Made by a program: the position numbers and the translations under genes. From an uncultured Prevotellaceae bacterium (GTDB lineage: Bacteria; Bacteroidota; Bacteroidia; Bacteroidales; Bacteroidaceae), in assembly GCA_902783165.1 (NCBI GenBank), contig CACZPU010000036.1:19658-83657 (forward strand): DNA of 64,000 bases. Reading direction: 5' to 3'. The notes beneath the pieces were generated by a model, which was not told where the DNA came from, ran no database searches, and was given only the letters and a program-made list of their open reading frames with translations. Of the stretch, positions 9,626-19,234 are shown piece after piece; within the stretch, counting starts at the first letter, position 1, and every line of letters starts with the position of its first letter.

Positions 9626-9954
9626 AATTATGGCAAAGTTACAAATAAACGAGAAAAAAACAAAATATATTTCTATTTTCCTTCTAATAAAATGATGATA
9701 ATGTTTGTCCTTGTTATAAAAATATGATGTGTTGAGTGATTAATAATTGTAGTTGTTTTCACCTACAAATATGCATGGTTAGCCAAATCATTATGTTTTG
9801 GCTTGCAAAATATGTGTTTTATCGAGTGCAAACTATCACCTGACAATAAATGACTTATTTCAGATGATAGTTAACTTATTGAGAATAAACCCTAGATTAT
9901 TCTATGGATTAGAGTATATATTGGATACAGATTATAAGTTGTAAAAAATTGGTG
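9626..9954. other. Intergenic region between sigma factor and DUF5686 gene
   Basis: A 329-base AT-rich gap. It holds the DUF5686 promoter at 9634-9664, a 7-pair hairpin at 9781-9803 (AGCCAAA/TTTGGCT), and an imperfect inverted repeat at about 9829-9871 whose outer arms are AACTATCA and TGATAGTT. Either hairpin could end the sigma-factor transcript, but neither is followed by a convincing T-run. No ORF of coding character was seen. Confidence 0.5.
9634..9664 (-). promoter_or_regulatory. Promoter of DUF5686-addA-addB
   Basis: Minus strand: -33 box TTTG (9661-9664), 19-base spacer, -7 box TAACTTTG (9634-9641). The predicted transcript start falls almost on the start codon, so the mRNA may be nearly leaderless. 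Confidence 0.7.
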
Positions 9955-10827
9955 CTATCCCAAATATTTCATGAGAATTTTTGCATTGCCGCTGTCACGA
10001 AGTTTAGCAATACTCTTTTCTCTAATCTGTCTTACACGTTCACGGGTAAGACCTAATTGGTCACCTATTTCCTCCAGCCCTTTCTCGTGGCAACCAATTC
10101 CGAAACACTCGCGAATGATTGTTATTTCGCGTTCTTTAAGCACTTTAGAAAGCACGCTGTTAAGTTCTTGTGCCATACTCTCATGATCAACCTGGCGATC
10201 GGTACGACTATCGTCACCACTTGGCATTACGTCAAGCATGCAATTGTCTTCTCCATCCTGAAAGGGTGCATCAATACTTACATGATGTCCGTCTGCAGCA
10301 AGACTCTGTCCGATTTTTTCTTCGTCAAGATTTGTCATTTCAGACAGTTCTGAAACGCTCGGATGTCGTTGATTTTCTTGCTCAAATCTGTTTATTTCAT
10401 GGTTGATTTTATTTAAGCTTCCTACTTGGTTGAGAGGAAGACGCACAATGCGACTTTGTTCCGCAATAGCCTGCAGAATACTTTGACGTATCCACCAAAC
10501 AGCGTAACTGATAAATTTAAATCCACGTGTTTCGTCAAATTTCTGGGCGGCCTTGATAAGTCCAATGTTTCCTTCGTCAATCAGATCTGTTAATGTTAGT
10601 CCTTGGTGCTGGTATTGCTTGGCAACAGAAACCACAAAACGCAGGTTCGCTGTTACCAATTTGTTTTTTGCCCGTTCACCTTCAGGACCTCCTTTTCTTA
10701 TTTTTTGAGCTAATTCAATTTCTTCATCAATAGAAATTAGCGGAGCGCGACCAATCTCAACAAGATACTTGTCTAAAGCCTCACTTGAACGGTTTGTTAT
10801 GCTTTTTTGAATTTTTAGTTGTCTCAT
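9955..10827 (-). CDS. rpoD: Primary RNA polymerase sigma factor (RpoD/SigA)
   Basis: A 290-residue housekeeping sigma factor. Region 1.2 is at residues 18-48 (DKYLVEIGRAPLIS), followed by regions 2.1-2.4 with LTDLIDEGNIGLIKA and YAVWWIRQSILQAI, region 3, and region 4 with the helix-turn-helix LTRERVRQIREKSI. At 290 residues it lacks the long N-terminal 1.1 and non-conserved regions of E. coli RpoD, as expected for the Bacteroidota primary sigma, which recognises TTTG/TAnnTTTG promoters instead of TTGACA/TATAAT; many such promoters occur in this window. A TAATTTTG box lies upstream and the leader contains a palindrome (ACTGAT-A-ATCAGT, 10855-10867). Confidence 0.92.
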   Translation of the reverse strand: MRQLKIQKSITNRSSEALDKYLVEIGRAPLISIDEEIELAQKIRKGGPEGERAKNKLVTANLRFVVSVAKQYQHQGLTLTDLIDEGNIGLIKAAQKFDETRGFKFISYAVWWIRQSILQAIAEQSRIVRLPLNQVGSLNKINHEINRFEQENQRHPSVSELSEMTNLDEEKIGQSLAADGHHVSIDAPFQDGEDNCMLDVMPSGDDSRTDRQVDHESMAQELNSVLSKVLKEREITIIRECFGIGCHEKGLEEIGDQLGLTRERVRQIREKSIAKLRDSGNAKILMKYLG

Positions 10828-11334
10828 CCTTTACCTTAAAATCTTCTTTAAATAACTGATAATCAGTAGAATATATGTTTTTATATGTCGAAAATCAATG
10901 CAAAATTACAAAAAATATCAATATGTTGTTCTCTTGGAATGGTTAAATTGCATTAAAATTGACTATTTACGAATGAGACTTCACAAGTCAATTACGAAAT
11001 AAGTTCTTATTTTGAACATCATTTAACATGACAGATTGTTCTTCTTTACTATAACTATTTATATTAATTGTTGATACTGTATTAATTTTTATCGTCAAAA
11101 TAAATTTCTAATTATAATAATTATTTTAAATATAATCATTATTATGATAAATAGTGAATTAATAATTTGAAACTCTACTCCCAGAATATAAAATTAATTA
11201 AATTCAATCAGAAAGTATATGAATGAATTTTTACTATTAGAAATAAATGATTAAATTTGCATTTTAAATTGATCGGATATTGAATTTTGCATTTGGTTGG
11301 TCTATTATCTGATCTTAAAATGTTTAAATAACAA
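10828..11334. other. AT-rich divergent intergenic region, rpoD/uvrA
   Basis: A 507-base gap between divergent genes. It is strongly AT-rich, especially 11040-11180. It contains the rpoD leader and -7 box, and on the plus strand TAAATTTG at 11252-11259 (with TTTT about 20 bases upstream), a candidate uvrA -7 box. No ORF with coding character and no SOS-type operator could be recognised. Confidence 0.45.
10901..10908 (-). promoter_or_regulatory. Candidate -7 box of the sigma factor gene
   Basis: TAATTTTG on the minus strand, 73 bases upstream of the start codon. No good TTTG was found at the expected -33 position, so this promoter is weaker than others in the window or uses a different upstream contact. 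Confidence 0.45.
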
Positions 11335-14211
11335 ATGAATGATACAATATTGTTAAAGAATGTATGTGTTAATAATCTTAAGAATATATCTCTTGAGATT
11401 CCTCGCAATAAATTTATTGTTATAGCCGGTGTTTCTGGTTCTGGAAAATCATCACTTGCTTTTGATACTCTTTATGCGGAAGGACAACGTCGATATGTAG
11501 AATCGTTGTCAAGCTATGCTCGTCAGTTTCTTGGTAGGATGAGCAAACCCAAATGCGACTATATAAAAGGTATTCCACCAGCCATTGCTATTGAACAAAA
11601 GACAATATCGAAGAATCCACGATCTACTGTTGGAACAAGTACAGAGATTTATGAATATCTAAGGCTGCTCTTTGCACGTGTTGGCAAAACCTACTCTCCT
11701 ATAAGTGGTTCAATTGTTAAAAAACATTCAACGGAAGACATACTGTTGTGCCTTACTCAATTTAGTGTCGGAACAAAATTTGTTATCCTATCCCCTATTC
11801 ATGTTCCAGAAGGTCGTACGTTGGAGCGTCAGTTGGAGATGTACATAAAACAAGGGTATGTAAGGCTTTGTTACAAAGGTGATTATATTAGGATTGAAGA
11901 ATTTCATAATTTATGTGCTGAAAGTGGAATTGTTGATATTGCTAATATATGTAATGACTCGAATCCTTTATGGCTGGTTATAGATAGATTGTCAGTAGAC
12001 AATTCTCACGATGTGGTTTCTCGTATTGTAGATTCCTCGGAAACTGCATTTTACGAAGGAAACGGTAATTGTCGTGTGACGATTCTTCCAAGTAATATCT
12101 CTTACGATTTTTCAGACAAATTTGAAGCGGACGGGATGTTTTTTGAAGAACCAAGTGACAATATGTTCTCTTTCAACTCGCCTCTTGGTGCATGCCCGGA
12201 ATGTGAGGGTTTTGGCTCTGTAATTGGAATTGACGAGAAACTTGTGATACCCAACTCATCGTTAAGTGTTTATGATGGATGTGTCCAATGTTGGCATGGT
12301 GAGAAAATGAAAATGTGGCAAGATGAATTTTGCCGCAGAGCTGTCAAAGACAATTTCCCAATATTTGAGCCGTATTATAACCTTACCAATGTTCAAAAGT
12401 CAATGCTGTGGCACGGCTTGCCATCCGATTCAAAAGATTTGCATCAGCAGGTTTCTATAGATGCATTCTTCCATATGGTCAAGGAAAACCAATATAAAAT
12501 ACAATATCGTGTGTTGTTGAGTCGTTATAGAGGAAAGACCACTTGTCCCAAATGCCATGGAACTCGATTGAAACCTGAGTCAGAATATGTCAAGATAAAT
12601 GGAATGAGTATTTCAAATCTTGTTGAGATGCCCATTGGAAAGCTCCGAATGTGGTTCTCCAATTTAGAACTTGATGAACATGATAAGAATATTTCAAAAA
12701 GAATTGTCAAAGAGATAAATAACCGATTACAATTCCTTGTGGATGTGGGACTTTCGTATCTTACGCTAAATAGACAGTCGAATACACTTTCTGGCGGAGA
12801 AAGCCAACGAATAAACCTTACGACATCGCTTGGTTCCAGTCTGGTTGGTTCATTGTATATCCTTGACGAACCGAGCATCGGTCTACATTCAAGAGATACA
12901 TTCAGGTTAATTCATGTATTGAAAGAACTGCAGAGTCTAGGCAATACTGTTATTGTCGTGGAGCATGATGAAGATATCATACGCTCTGCTGACTATCTTA
13001 TTGATGTTGGTCCAGATGCCGGTACTAATGGCGGACAAATAGTATTTCAAGGGAATGTTTCGGAATTGGTGGAGAAAAATGTTGATATGATAAATAAATA
13101 TCCGAATAGTTATACCATTAAATATTTGACAAGGAATGAATTAATTGAAGTTCCCCAAAATCGCCGTCCGTGGAACTTTTGCATTGAATTAAAAGGTTGT
13201 AGAATGAACAATCTCAAAGGTTTAGATGTGAAATTTCCTCTGAATGTGCTGACTGTAGTCACTGGTGTGTCAGGTAGTGGAAAATCCTCACTTGTTAAAG
13301 GAATTCTCTACCCTGCTTTGAAACGACATTTGAATGAGGTCGCAGACATGCCTGGTGAATATGTGTCACTTGGAGGCGACTGGAATCGGATACATCATGC
13401 TGAACTAATCGACCAGAATCCTATTGGAAAAAGCACCCGAAGCAATCCGGCCACTTATGTTAAAGCCTATGATGCAATACGTCAATTGTTTGCAGAACAA
13501 GCATTGTCCAAGCAAATGGGCTTTACAGCACAGCATTTCTCGTTTAATACCGATGGCGGAAGATGTGATGAATGTAAAGGTGCTGGAGTGATTACTGTAG
13601 AAATGCAGTTTATGGCAGATATTGAACTTGAGTGCGATTCTTGTCATGGACAACGGTTTAAACGTGACGTGTTGGATGTCAAATATAGGGGGAAGAATAT
13701 ATATGAGGTGTTGGAAATGACAGTGAGTGAGGCAATTTACTTCTTCAGTAATGTTGAAGACGATAAGAACAAGTTGATTTGTCGTCAGATTGTTGAGAGG
13801 CTTAGTCCATTACAGGAAGTTGGATTGGGCTATATCAAGTTAGGACAGAATTCTTCTACACTGTCAGGAGGCGAAAACCAGCGTGTTAAACTGGCTTATT
13901 ATATTGGTCAAGAAAAACCAGAGACAACATTGTTTATCTTTGATGAGCCTACTACAGGATTGCATTTTCATGATATCAACCGTTTACTTCATGCTTTCTA
14001 TAAGTTGATAAACAAAGGTCATTCAATTATTGTGATTGAACACAATATGGAAATTATCAAGTGCGCCGATTATCTGATAGATTTAGGTCCTGAGGGCGGC
14101 GATCTTGGTGGTAATTTGGTTTGTAGTGGAACTCCTGAACAAGTTGCTGCTAACGCTACTAGTATTACGGGTGAGTTCCTTAAACCCTTCATTATGGGCA
14201 GCCAAATTTGA
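11335..14211 (+). CDS. uvrA: Excinuclease ABC subunit A (UvrA)
   Basis: The damage-recognition ATPase of nucleotide excision repair, 958 residues, cytoplasmic, acting as a dimer with UvrB. Two ABC ATPase halves are complete: Walker A GVSGSGKS at 32-39 and again near 644, and signature LSGGE near 486 and 844. Zinc-binding pairs CPECEGFG (about 287) and CPKCHG (about 404) lie in the first half, and CDECKG (about 744) with CDSCHG (about 768) in the second. SSYARQFLG near residue 60 is typical of UvrA. The gene stands alone on the plus strand and converges with the P-loop/CYTH gene with only 21 bases between stop codons. Many Bacteroidota carry a second uvrA-like gene; which copy this is cannot be told here. 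Confidence 0.93.
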   Translation: MNDTILLKNVCVNNLKNISLEIPRNKFIVIAGVSGSGKSSLAFDTLYAEGQRRYVESLSSYARQFLGRMSKPKCDYIKGIPPAIAIEQKTISKNPRSTVGTSTEIYEYLRLLFARVGKTYSPISGSIVKKHSTEDILLCLTQFSVGTKFVILSPIHVPEGRTLERQLEMYIKQGYVRLCYKGDYIRIEEFHNLCAESGIVDIANICNDSNPLWLVIDRLSVDNSHDVVSRIVDSSETAFYEGNGNCRVTILPSNISYDFSDKFEADGMFFEEPSDNMFSFNSPLGACPECEGFGSVIGIDEKLVIPNSSLSVYDGCVQCWHGEKMKMWQDEFCRRAVKDNFPIFEPYYNLTNVQKSMLWHGLPSDSKDLHQQVSIDAFFHMVKENQYKIQYRVLLSRYRGKTTCPKCHGTRLKPESEYVKINGMSISNLVEMPIGKLRMWFSNLELDEHDKNISKRIVKEINNRLQFLVDVGLSYLTLNRQSNTLSGGESQRINLTTSLGSSLVGSLYILDEPSIGLHSRDTFRLIHVLKELQSLGNTVIVVEHDEDIIRSADYLIDVGPDAGTNGGQIVFQGNVSELVEKNVDMINKYPNSYTIKYLTRNELIEVPQNRRPWNFCIELKGCRMNNLKGLDVKFPLNVLTVVTGVSGSGKSSLVKGILYPALKRHLNEVADMPGEYVSLGGDWNRIHHAELIDQNPIGKSTRSNPATYVKAYDAIRQLFAEQALSKQMGFTAQHFSFNTDGGRCDECKGAGVITVEMQFMADIELECDSCHGQRFKRDVLDVKYRGKNIYEVLEMTVSEAIYFFSNVEDDKNKLICRQIVERLSPLQEVGLGYIKLGQNSSTLSGGENQRVKLAYYIGQEKPETTLFIFDEPTTGLHFHDINRLLHAFYKLINKGHSIIVIEHNMEIIKCADYLIDLGPEGGDLGGNLVCSGTPEQVAANATSITGEFLKPFIMGSQI

Positions 14212-14232
14212 GTGAACTCATCTTGCTCTACC

Positions 14233-15333
14233 TTATTTCCTTAATGCGATGTTGTAGTTGTAATACCTGTCGTTACCAGTAATGTCTTCTAGAACTTTGA
14301 TGAACGGCGGAAATTTCACAGATTCCTTAGCAGCAACACCTTTTGTCTCAAGTATCATTAAATTTGAAATAGGCTTGATGTAGCTGTCGAGTTCGAAATA
14401 CTGCCCTTTCCAAATAAAGCTCTTGCGCAGTTTCTGTATGGTTTGGCGGTATGGGTCGGCCTGTTGGAGGAGCGATTCGTAGAGGTTGTTGCTCACTTGG
14501 CGCTCTGTTTCCAAAATTTCGTTTCCTTCGGTACGCTTTTTGGTCGTGTGTACATTAACGAATTTTCCTTGCCATCCACGACGACGCAATCGTATTTCGC
14601 AGCCAGGTTCGGCTACAAGATAGGTCTGTGTGATTTCACTCTCTATGCAGTCGGGAATCTCACCAATCAATTCTACAATATATTTTCTTTCCTCTTCTAT
14701 GGGCTGTGGAAGTTCTAATACGTTGGAAATCTCTTTGATTACACGATTAAGTTTTTTGTCAAAATCGTCGTGATTGTTGATAACTCGCAAATGTGGATGT
14801 CCTGTCCATGCCTTAATCACTTTTTTGTCCAATTCACGAGCAATTCGCAAACCTTCTTCGTTTACTTGCTCGTAGCGTGTGGAATTGGTGGCCACTGTGT
14901 AGTACTGCTCTGCTCCATCGGCAGCAGAAACAAGGTGGAGAACGGCATCGTATCGTTCTCTAAGCTGGTTCGAGTTGGTGTTTTCTTTGCTGGTGATTTC
15001 TTCCCACATCTCTGGTGTCATGTATGCAGAGATGTCCATGGTACCACGGTCGCAAACAATCAAAGTGGGTTTGGTACATGTTTCTGCCAGTCGCGTAAAT
15101 TCATCTTCCAACACCAATTGGGTCCTTAATATTGCGCGTTCTCCTTCGTAATAAAGATCACGGTTTGGTGTAAGATAATTCCACCCACCCAAACTGTATA
15201 ATGTCGGAACTTCGGGAATTGTGAAAACTTTGTATCCTAGACTGGAGAAATGCTCAATAATTCTAACTAGTGCAGTTGTCTTGCCAGCGCATGGTCCACC
15301 TGTGAGAACGATTTTCCTGATATGATTATTCAT
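14233..15333 (-). CDS. P-loop ATPase (NadR-kinase-like) fused to a CYTH domain
   Basis: A 366-residue two-domain protein. Residues 1-200 are a P-loop NTPase of the AAA_28/NadR-kinase-like type: Walker A TGGPCAGKTT (11-20), DRG near residue 96 as the probable Walker B/metal site, and a nucleoside-kinase-like lid region. Residues 210-366 look like a CYTH/triphosphate-tunnel domain: the strand EEERKYIVEL holds the ExExK signature, followed by EIRLRRRGWQG, TTKKR, ILETERQ, LRKSF and FELDSYI, the alternating Arg/Lys and Glu strands that line the tunnel. CYTH domains bind triphosphates with divalent metal. The fusion suggests a kinase or phosphatase acting on a nucleotide or polyphosphate, but the substrate is unknown. 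It is transcribed divergently from uxaB. Confidence 0.75.
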   Translation of the reverse strand: MNNHIRKIVLTGGPCAGKTTALVRIIEHFSSLGYKVFTIPEVPTLYSLGGWNYLTPNRDLYYEGERAILRTQLVLEDEFTRLAETCTKPTLIVCDRGTMDISAYMTPEMWEEITSKENTNSNQLRERYDAVLHLVSAADGAEQYYTVATNSTRYEQVNEEGLRIARELDKKVIKAWTGHPHLRVINNHDDFDKKLNRVIKEISNVLELPQPIEEERKYIVELIGEIPDCIESEITQTYLVAEPGCEIRLRRRGWQGKFVNVHTTKKRTEGNEILETERQVSNNLYESLLQQADPYRQTIQKLRKSFIWKGQYFELDSYIKPISNLMILETKGVAAKESVKFPPFIKVLEDITGNDRYYNYNIALRK

Positions 15334-15374
15334 TATTTGTTTCTTCTTTGAGATGCTTGGCTATTATTTGCATA

Positions 15375-15406
15375 CAAAGATAATACAAAGTTTTTATCTT
15401 CGCAAA
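15375..15406 (-). promoter_or_regulatory. Promoter of the P-loop/CYTH gene
   Basis: Minus strand: -33 box TTTG (15403-15406), 20-base spacer, -7 box TATCTTTG (15375-15382). Confidence 0.7.
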
Positions 15407-15458
15407 CCTTTACGTTTATTTAACGCACTTATATATCTTATTATATGCAATAATTATT

Positions 15459-15466
15459 TATCTTTG
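15459..15466 (+). promoter_or_regulatory. -7 box of uxaB
   Basis: TATCTTTG on the plus strand, 41 bases before the uxaB start codon. The -33 position has only a weak match, which would fit a regulated promoter. Confidence 0.55.
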
Positions 15467-15507
15467 CAATAATTTTATGAAACTTATAAAATACATCAAA
15501 ACAAATC

Positions 15508-16992
15508 ATGAAAAAATTACATGCATTGAACAAGCAGACAGCTCCAAAGAGTGTCATGCCTGAGAGAATCATCCAGTTTGGAGAAGGAAATTTCCTACGC
15601 GCTTTCGTTGATTGGATTGTGTGGAATATGGACGCAAAGACCAATTTTAATGGTAGTGTTGTAGTAGTTCAGCCTATAGAACGCGGTATGGTAGACTGGC
15701 TTAATGGCCAAGATTGTTTGTATCATGTGAATTTGCAGGGACGTTTGAACGGAGAAGCTGTCAATTCACTGGAGCGCATAGATGTGATAAGCCGTGCTTT
15801 AAATCCTTATTCCCAGAATGCAGCATTCATGGCTTTGGCTGAGCAACCTGAGATTCGTTTTGTCATTTCCAATACGACAGAAGCAGGAATCGCATTTGAT
15901 GATACTTGCAAACTGGCCGATGCTCCTGCCTCAAGCTATCCAGGAAAACTTGTCCAACTCCTCTATCGTCGTTTTAAGACATTTGAAGGTGACCCGACAA
16001 AGGGACTTATCATTATGCCATGTGAATTGATTTTCTTGAATGGTCATCATCTGAAGGAATGCATCTTTAAATACATTGAACTCTGGAAAGATGATTTTGG
16101 CGCAGACTATTCTGCATTTAAGGAGTGGGTTACCAAATATAATTATGTCTGTGCAACTCTTGTTGACCGTATTGTACCAGGATTTCCACGAAAGGAAATT
16201 GCTGATATTCAGCAAAAAGTTGGCTATAAGGATAATCTTGTTGTTCAGGCCGAAATTTTCCATCTTTGGGTTATTGAGAAGCCGGAGAACATGGATATCG
16301 AGACATTGCGCGATGAATTTCCTGCAGAGAAAGCAGGATTGCATGTTCTTATTGCAGAAAGCGAGAAACCATACCATGAGCGTAAGGTTACCTTGCTGAA
16401 TGGCCCACATACAGTTCTTTCACCAGTCGCTTATCTGAGCGGTGTGAATATTGTTCGCGATGCCTGCAACCATGAAGTGATAGGAAAATATATACATAAG
16501 GTTCAGTTCGAAGAGCTAATGGAGACTCTCAATCTTCCTATGGATGAACTGAAACAGTTTGCTGGTGATGTTCTTGAGCGTTTCAACAACCCTTATGTTG
16601 ACCACCAAGTGACTAGTATCATGCTGAACTCATTTCCCAAATTCCAGGCCCGTGATCTTCCCGGTGTAAAGGTATATCTTGAGCGTAAGGGAGAATTGCC
16701 AAAGGGACTTGTTCTTGGTCTTGCGGCCATTATTACTTATTACAAGGGTGGCAAACGTGCTGACGGTGCAGAGATTGTTCCAAATGATGCACAAGAAATC
16801 ATGGACTTATTGAAGAATCTTTGGGCAACAGGCGATACTCGTAAGGTTGCAGAGGGTGTGCTTGGTGCAACCTTCATCTGGGGTGAACATGGTGATTTGA
16901 ATACAATTCCAGGTCTTACCGATATGGTAACAGGTTTCCTGAACGATATTCAGTCGAAAGGAATGTTGGAGACAGTAAAGAGCATTCTCTAA
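15508..16992 (+). CDS. uxaB: Tagaturonate reductase (altronate oxidoreductase)
   Basis: A 494-residue NAD-dependent long-chain mannitol dehydrogenase family enzyme that reduces D-tagaturonate to D-altronate in galacturonate catabolism. The nucleotide-binding start RIIQFGEGNFLRAFVDW (residues 20-36) and the catalytic-domain signature LVDRIVPGFP (about 217-226) with NGPHT (about 300) are characteristic, and the length matches UxaB. The related mannonate, mannitol and arabinitol dehydrogenases are the alternatives, but the N-terminus and signature favour UxaB. A terminator follows directly. A cupin gene converges from the other side; UxaA and UxaC are not in the window, so the rest of the pathway is elsewhere. 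Confidence 0.85.
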   Translation: MKKLHALNKQTAPKSVMPERIIQFGEGNFLRAFVDWIVWNMDAKTNFNGSVVVVQPIERGMVDWLNGQDCLYHVNLQGRLNGEAVNSLERIDVISRALNPYSQNAAFMALAEQPEIRFVISNTTEAGIAFDDTCKLADAPASSYPGKLVQLLYRRFKTFEGDPTKGLIIMPCELIFLNGHHLKECIFKYIELWKDDFGADYSAFKEWVTKYNYVCATLVDRIVPGFPRKEIADIQQKVGYKDNLVVQAEIFHLWVIEKPENMDIETLRDEFPAEKAGLHVLIAESEKPYHERKVTLLNGPHTVLSPVAYLSGVNIVRDACNHEVIGKYIHKVQFEELMETLNLPMDELKQFAGDVLERFNNPYVDHQVTSIMLNSFPKFQARDLPGVKVYLERKGELPKGLVLGLAAIITYYKGGKRADGAEIVPNDAQEIMDLLKNLWATGDTRKVAEGVLGATFIWGEHGDLNTIPGLTDMVTGFLNDIQSKGMLETVKSIL

Positions 16993-17005
16993 TAAACTCT
17001 TTTAT

Positions 17006-17052
17006 AAAAATGAGCGGGGCACTTGCTAAAGGTAGGTGTCCCGCTCATTTTT
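17006..17052. terminator. Bidirectional terminator between uxaB and the cupin gene
   Basis: A 17-pair stem (arms 17006-17022 and 17036-17052, one G-T pair) starting with AAAAATGAGCGGG, flanked by A- and T-runs. It lies between two converging genes and can serve both. Confidence 0.85.
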
Positions 17053-17057
17053 TGAAT

Positions 17058-17393
17058 TTATTTCTTGTGGGTTGGAACAATAGCGAGATAAACAATATCC
17101 TCATTTCCTCGATTATGCATGCTGTGATTGTGTCCTTCTGGACAATAATGGGCTTGACCAGCTTTTACTACTTCTTCGGTGTCGTCGTATTTAAACGTTG
17201 CCTCACCGCTAATGATATATGCGATCTCGCTACTACCATCGTGAGAATGGTGACCAGAAGAAGCGCCTGGTTTCAAACGACTAAACATAATCTTGTTGTT
17301 CTCATCGATATAGTCGCGAGAATCCAACTCTCCTACTCCACCTTTAAAATTGAATTTCTTCTCTTCTGGAATGTTGTTAAAATCAATAACCAT
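17058..17393 (-). CDS. Small cupin domain protein
   Basis: A 111-residue single-domain cupin. The first cupin motif is GHHSHDGSSEIAYIISG (about residues 45-61) with the metal ligands His, His and Glu, and the second is CPEGHNHSMHN (about 83-93) with the last His. Such stand-alone cupins include sugar isomerases, dioxygenases and binding proteins, so the reaction cannot be named. It ends next to the uxaB terminator and converges with uxaB. One of the hexuronate-linked cupins (KdgF-like) is conceivable given that neighbour, but this is context only. It has its own promoter, whose -33 box lies inside the terminator hairpin of the upstream lipoprotein gene. Confidence 0.75.
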   Translation of the reverse strand: MVIDFNNIPEEKKFNFKGGVGELDSRDYIDENNKIMFSRLKPGASSGHHSHDGSSEIAYIISGEATFKYDDTEEVVKAGQAHYCPEGHNHSMHNRGNEDIVYLAIVPTHKK

Positions 17394-17436
17394 AATTGGA
17401 AAATATAATTTGAGTTTGTATTAATATATTATGCTA

Positions 17437-17467
17437 CAAAGTTAAACAAAAAATCGGATAACGCAAA
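17437..17467 (-). promoter_or_regulatory. Promoter of the cupin gene, nested in a terminator
   Basis: Minus strand: -33 box TTTG (17464-17467), 19-base spacer, -7 box TAACTTTG (17437-17444). The -33 box is in the loop of the hairpin at 17447-17485. Confidence 0.6.
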
Positions 17468-17485
17468 GCGATACCCGATTTTTTG
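17447..17485 (-). terminator. Terminator of the receptor-lipoprotein operon
   Basis: Stem arms CAAAAAATCGG and CCGATTTTTTG around a loop of about 17 bases, starting 19 bases beyond the lipoprotein stop codon. T-run present on the minus strand. Confidence 0.75.
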
Positions 17486-17504
17486 TTTACTAATTACTGA
17501 CTAT

Positions 17505-19217
17505 TTATCTTATCTTTCCATTTACAGAGAACACATACGCTTCCTTCTGATTGGTTTCGTAAGTGTCTTTGTATTTGGTAAGTTTGCCATAAAGCACTAC
17601 TTTGTCGCCTACTGCAATCTGGTCGTCTGCTTCAGTCCAATGCTTGTTGCCAAGCCAATAGACACGGTATGCTTCAAAGTCTTTCGAGTAGTCCTTATAG
17701 TATGTTCCATCGTCAGATATCCAGAATACTCCGTAGCCATTTTGTGCACCAAATTCTCCATTATTGGCAATTGAGGATACAATACCTTTAACAAACACAT
17801 TTTCTGTTCCACCATCGTTGATATAGTTCATGGCTGCAGCAATATCGAATGGATGACGGTAAGAACCTTCAATGTTTACACGGTCCATACTTGTTTGTGC
17901 ATTCAATGTGATGAGTTCGCTTCCCTGGTCAAATTCAAGTGTTCCTTGGTAGTTCTTAAGATTTCCTTTTATGAGTACTACGTCTCCAATCTGAATGTCG
18001 TCTTTAGATGTATACTGTTCCCCATTGAAACTCTTTGAACTGTAAACCTGAAGTTCTTCGTCTTGGTTACCATCCGCGGAAATATAATAGGTGAGGCTCC
18101 AATATTTAGTGTTCAATGTCGCTGCACGACTAACGACACCCTTGACGTAAACATCGGTTGCTCCAGTCTTTGCAACTTCAAGTGCAGCGGTCACATTATA
18201 TGGATCATCTATAGTTCCTGTCCCTGTTGGAGGATTTGACAATCCCTTCTGTTTAAAAGTGAATGGCATTTCTGTGGACATTGTCTTGCCGCTTTGGGCA
18301 TCATATGAGTTGGACGAAAAATTGATGGTACCCGTTCTGGCTTTGGATGGATTTGCTGCTACAATGAATTTCACGATAGCAGTATCAGCAGGGTTCGGTT
18401 CAAATAGTGTAGGAACACCAGGCTTGTAACTAGTTCCTTCGTATGTAATCCAACTCTTACAATCATCAGCAATACTGGGATATGCCCCACTTCCTTTATA
18501 GGTGGTAATCACTTCAATAACACCACCCTTTTTTTCTACAGTTACATTTTCACTAATTATTTTAAGCAATGATTTTTCTATACTGATAACTGTGACATCA
18601 ACCAGCTCAACAGTTCCATTATAAGTTTTCTTTGGGCCTTCAATCGTCACAATGTCACCTACTTCGATATTGAGGCTCTTGAGGGCATCATTCCTCAGTT
18701 TGCCATCGGCATCGGCAGTTCCGTAAATGTAGACCTCTCCTGTTTCATCAGCAAGATACCAGTTGCCATATGGAGAAACATTGGTAATCTTAGTAACCTT
18801 ACCCTTTACTCGGAATTGCTTGCCATCGGGACCGGCGATAACATCTGCGCATGTGGCGTCTGATGGAGCAATCAAACCTTGCTGAACATTAATGTTTTGT
18901 ATTTTTCCCGCACATGAGAGGTGAATTTCTGTTACTTGACCAAATTCTCCTTTACCAGCCGAGAAAGTTATTCTGCTCTCACCAGCAGAACCAGATGTTG
19001 GGCTTACGGTAAGCCATGAAGGTATTTCGTCAACATTAATAGACCAACTGTCAGATGCTTTGACCGTAATATCTGCAGAACCTCCATTCAAATCTAATGT
19101 AACATAGGAAGATGACAAACGTACCTCATCAAGGTATGTAGGATTGTTATCATCAGAGCAGCTTACCTGGATAGTAAGAACTGCCAAAACAATCGGGATT
19201 AAATATTTCAGTTTCAT
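17505..19217 (-). CDS. BACON / OB-fold-like surface lipoprotein
   Basis: A 570-residue exported lipoprotein. The N-terminus (MKLKYLIPIVLAVLTIQVSC) is a type II signal with the lipid Cys at residue 20 followed by SDDN, giving an acidic position often linked to surface export in Bacteroidota. Domains in order: a BACON domain (about 32-115, ending NVQQG), an OB-fold-like module (about 120-215, FRVKGKVTKI and GDIVTIEGPKKTYNGTVEL), a second BACON-like module (about 218-325), and two more OB-fold-like modules (about 335-435, VYVKGVVSRA; 445-570, VFVKGIVSSI and GDKVVLYGKL). All three OB-like modules share the pattern VxGxV...GDxVxIxGxL. It is the second gene of an operon, 17 bases after a TonB-dependent receptor. 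Ligand and enzyme activity are unknown. Confidence 0.75.
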   Translation of the reverse strand: MKLKYLIPIVLAVLTIQVSCSDDNNPTYLDEVRLSSSYVTLDLNGGSADITVKASDSWSINVDEIPSWLTVSPTSGSAGESRITFSAGKGEFGQVTEIHLSCAGKIQNINVQQGLIAPSDATCADVIAGPDGKQFRVKGKVTKITNVSPYGNWYLADETGEVYIYGTADADGKLRNDALKSLNIEVGDIVTIEGPKKTYNGTVELVDVTVISIEKSLLKIISENVTVEKKGGVIEVITTYKGSGAYPSIADDCKSWITYEGTSYKPGVPTLFEPNPADTAIVKFIVAANPSKARTGTINFSSNSYDAQSGKTMSTEMPFTFKQKGLSNPPTGTGTIDDPYNVTAALEVAKTGATDVYVKGVVSRAATLNTKYWSLTYYISADGNQDEELQVYSSKSFNGEQYTSKDDIQIGDVVLIKGNLKNYQGTLEFDQGSELITLNAQTSMDRVNIEGSYRHPFDIAAAMNYINDGGTENVFVKGIVSSIANNGEFGAQNGYGVFWISDDGTYYKDYSKDFEAYRVYWLGNKHWTEADDQIAVGDKVVLYGKLTKYKDTYETNQKEAYVFSVNGKIR

Positions 19218-19234
19218 ATTTGTATAGTCTTATA

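Noticed and set aside
11101-11180. AT-rich block before uvrA as a possible replication origin
   Set aside because: No cluster of DnaA boxes is visible and dnaA, dnaN or parAB are not nearby; it is more likely an AT-rich promoter region.
14212-14232. Terminator between uvrA and the P-loop/CYTH gene
   Set aside because: The 21-base gap holds no hairpin; transcripts probably overlap into the convergent gene.
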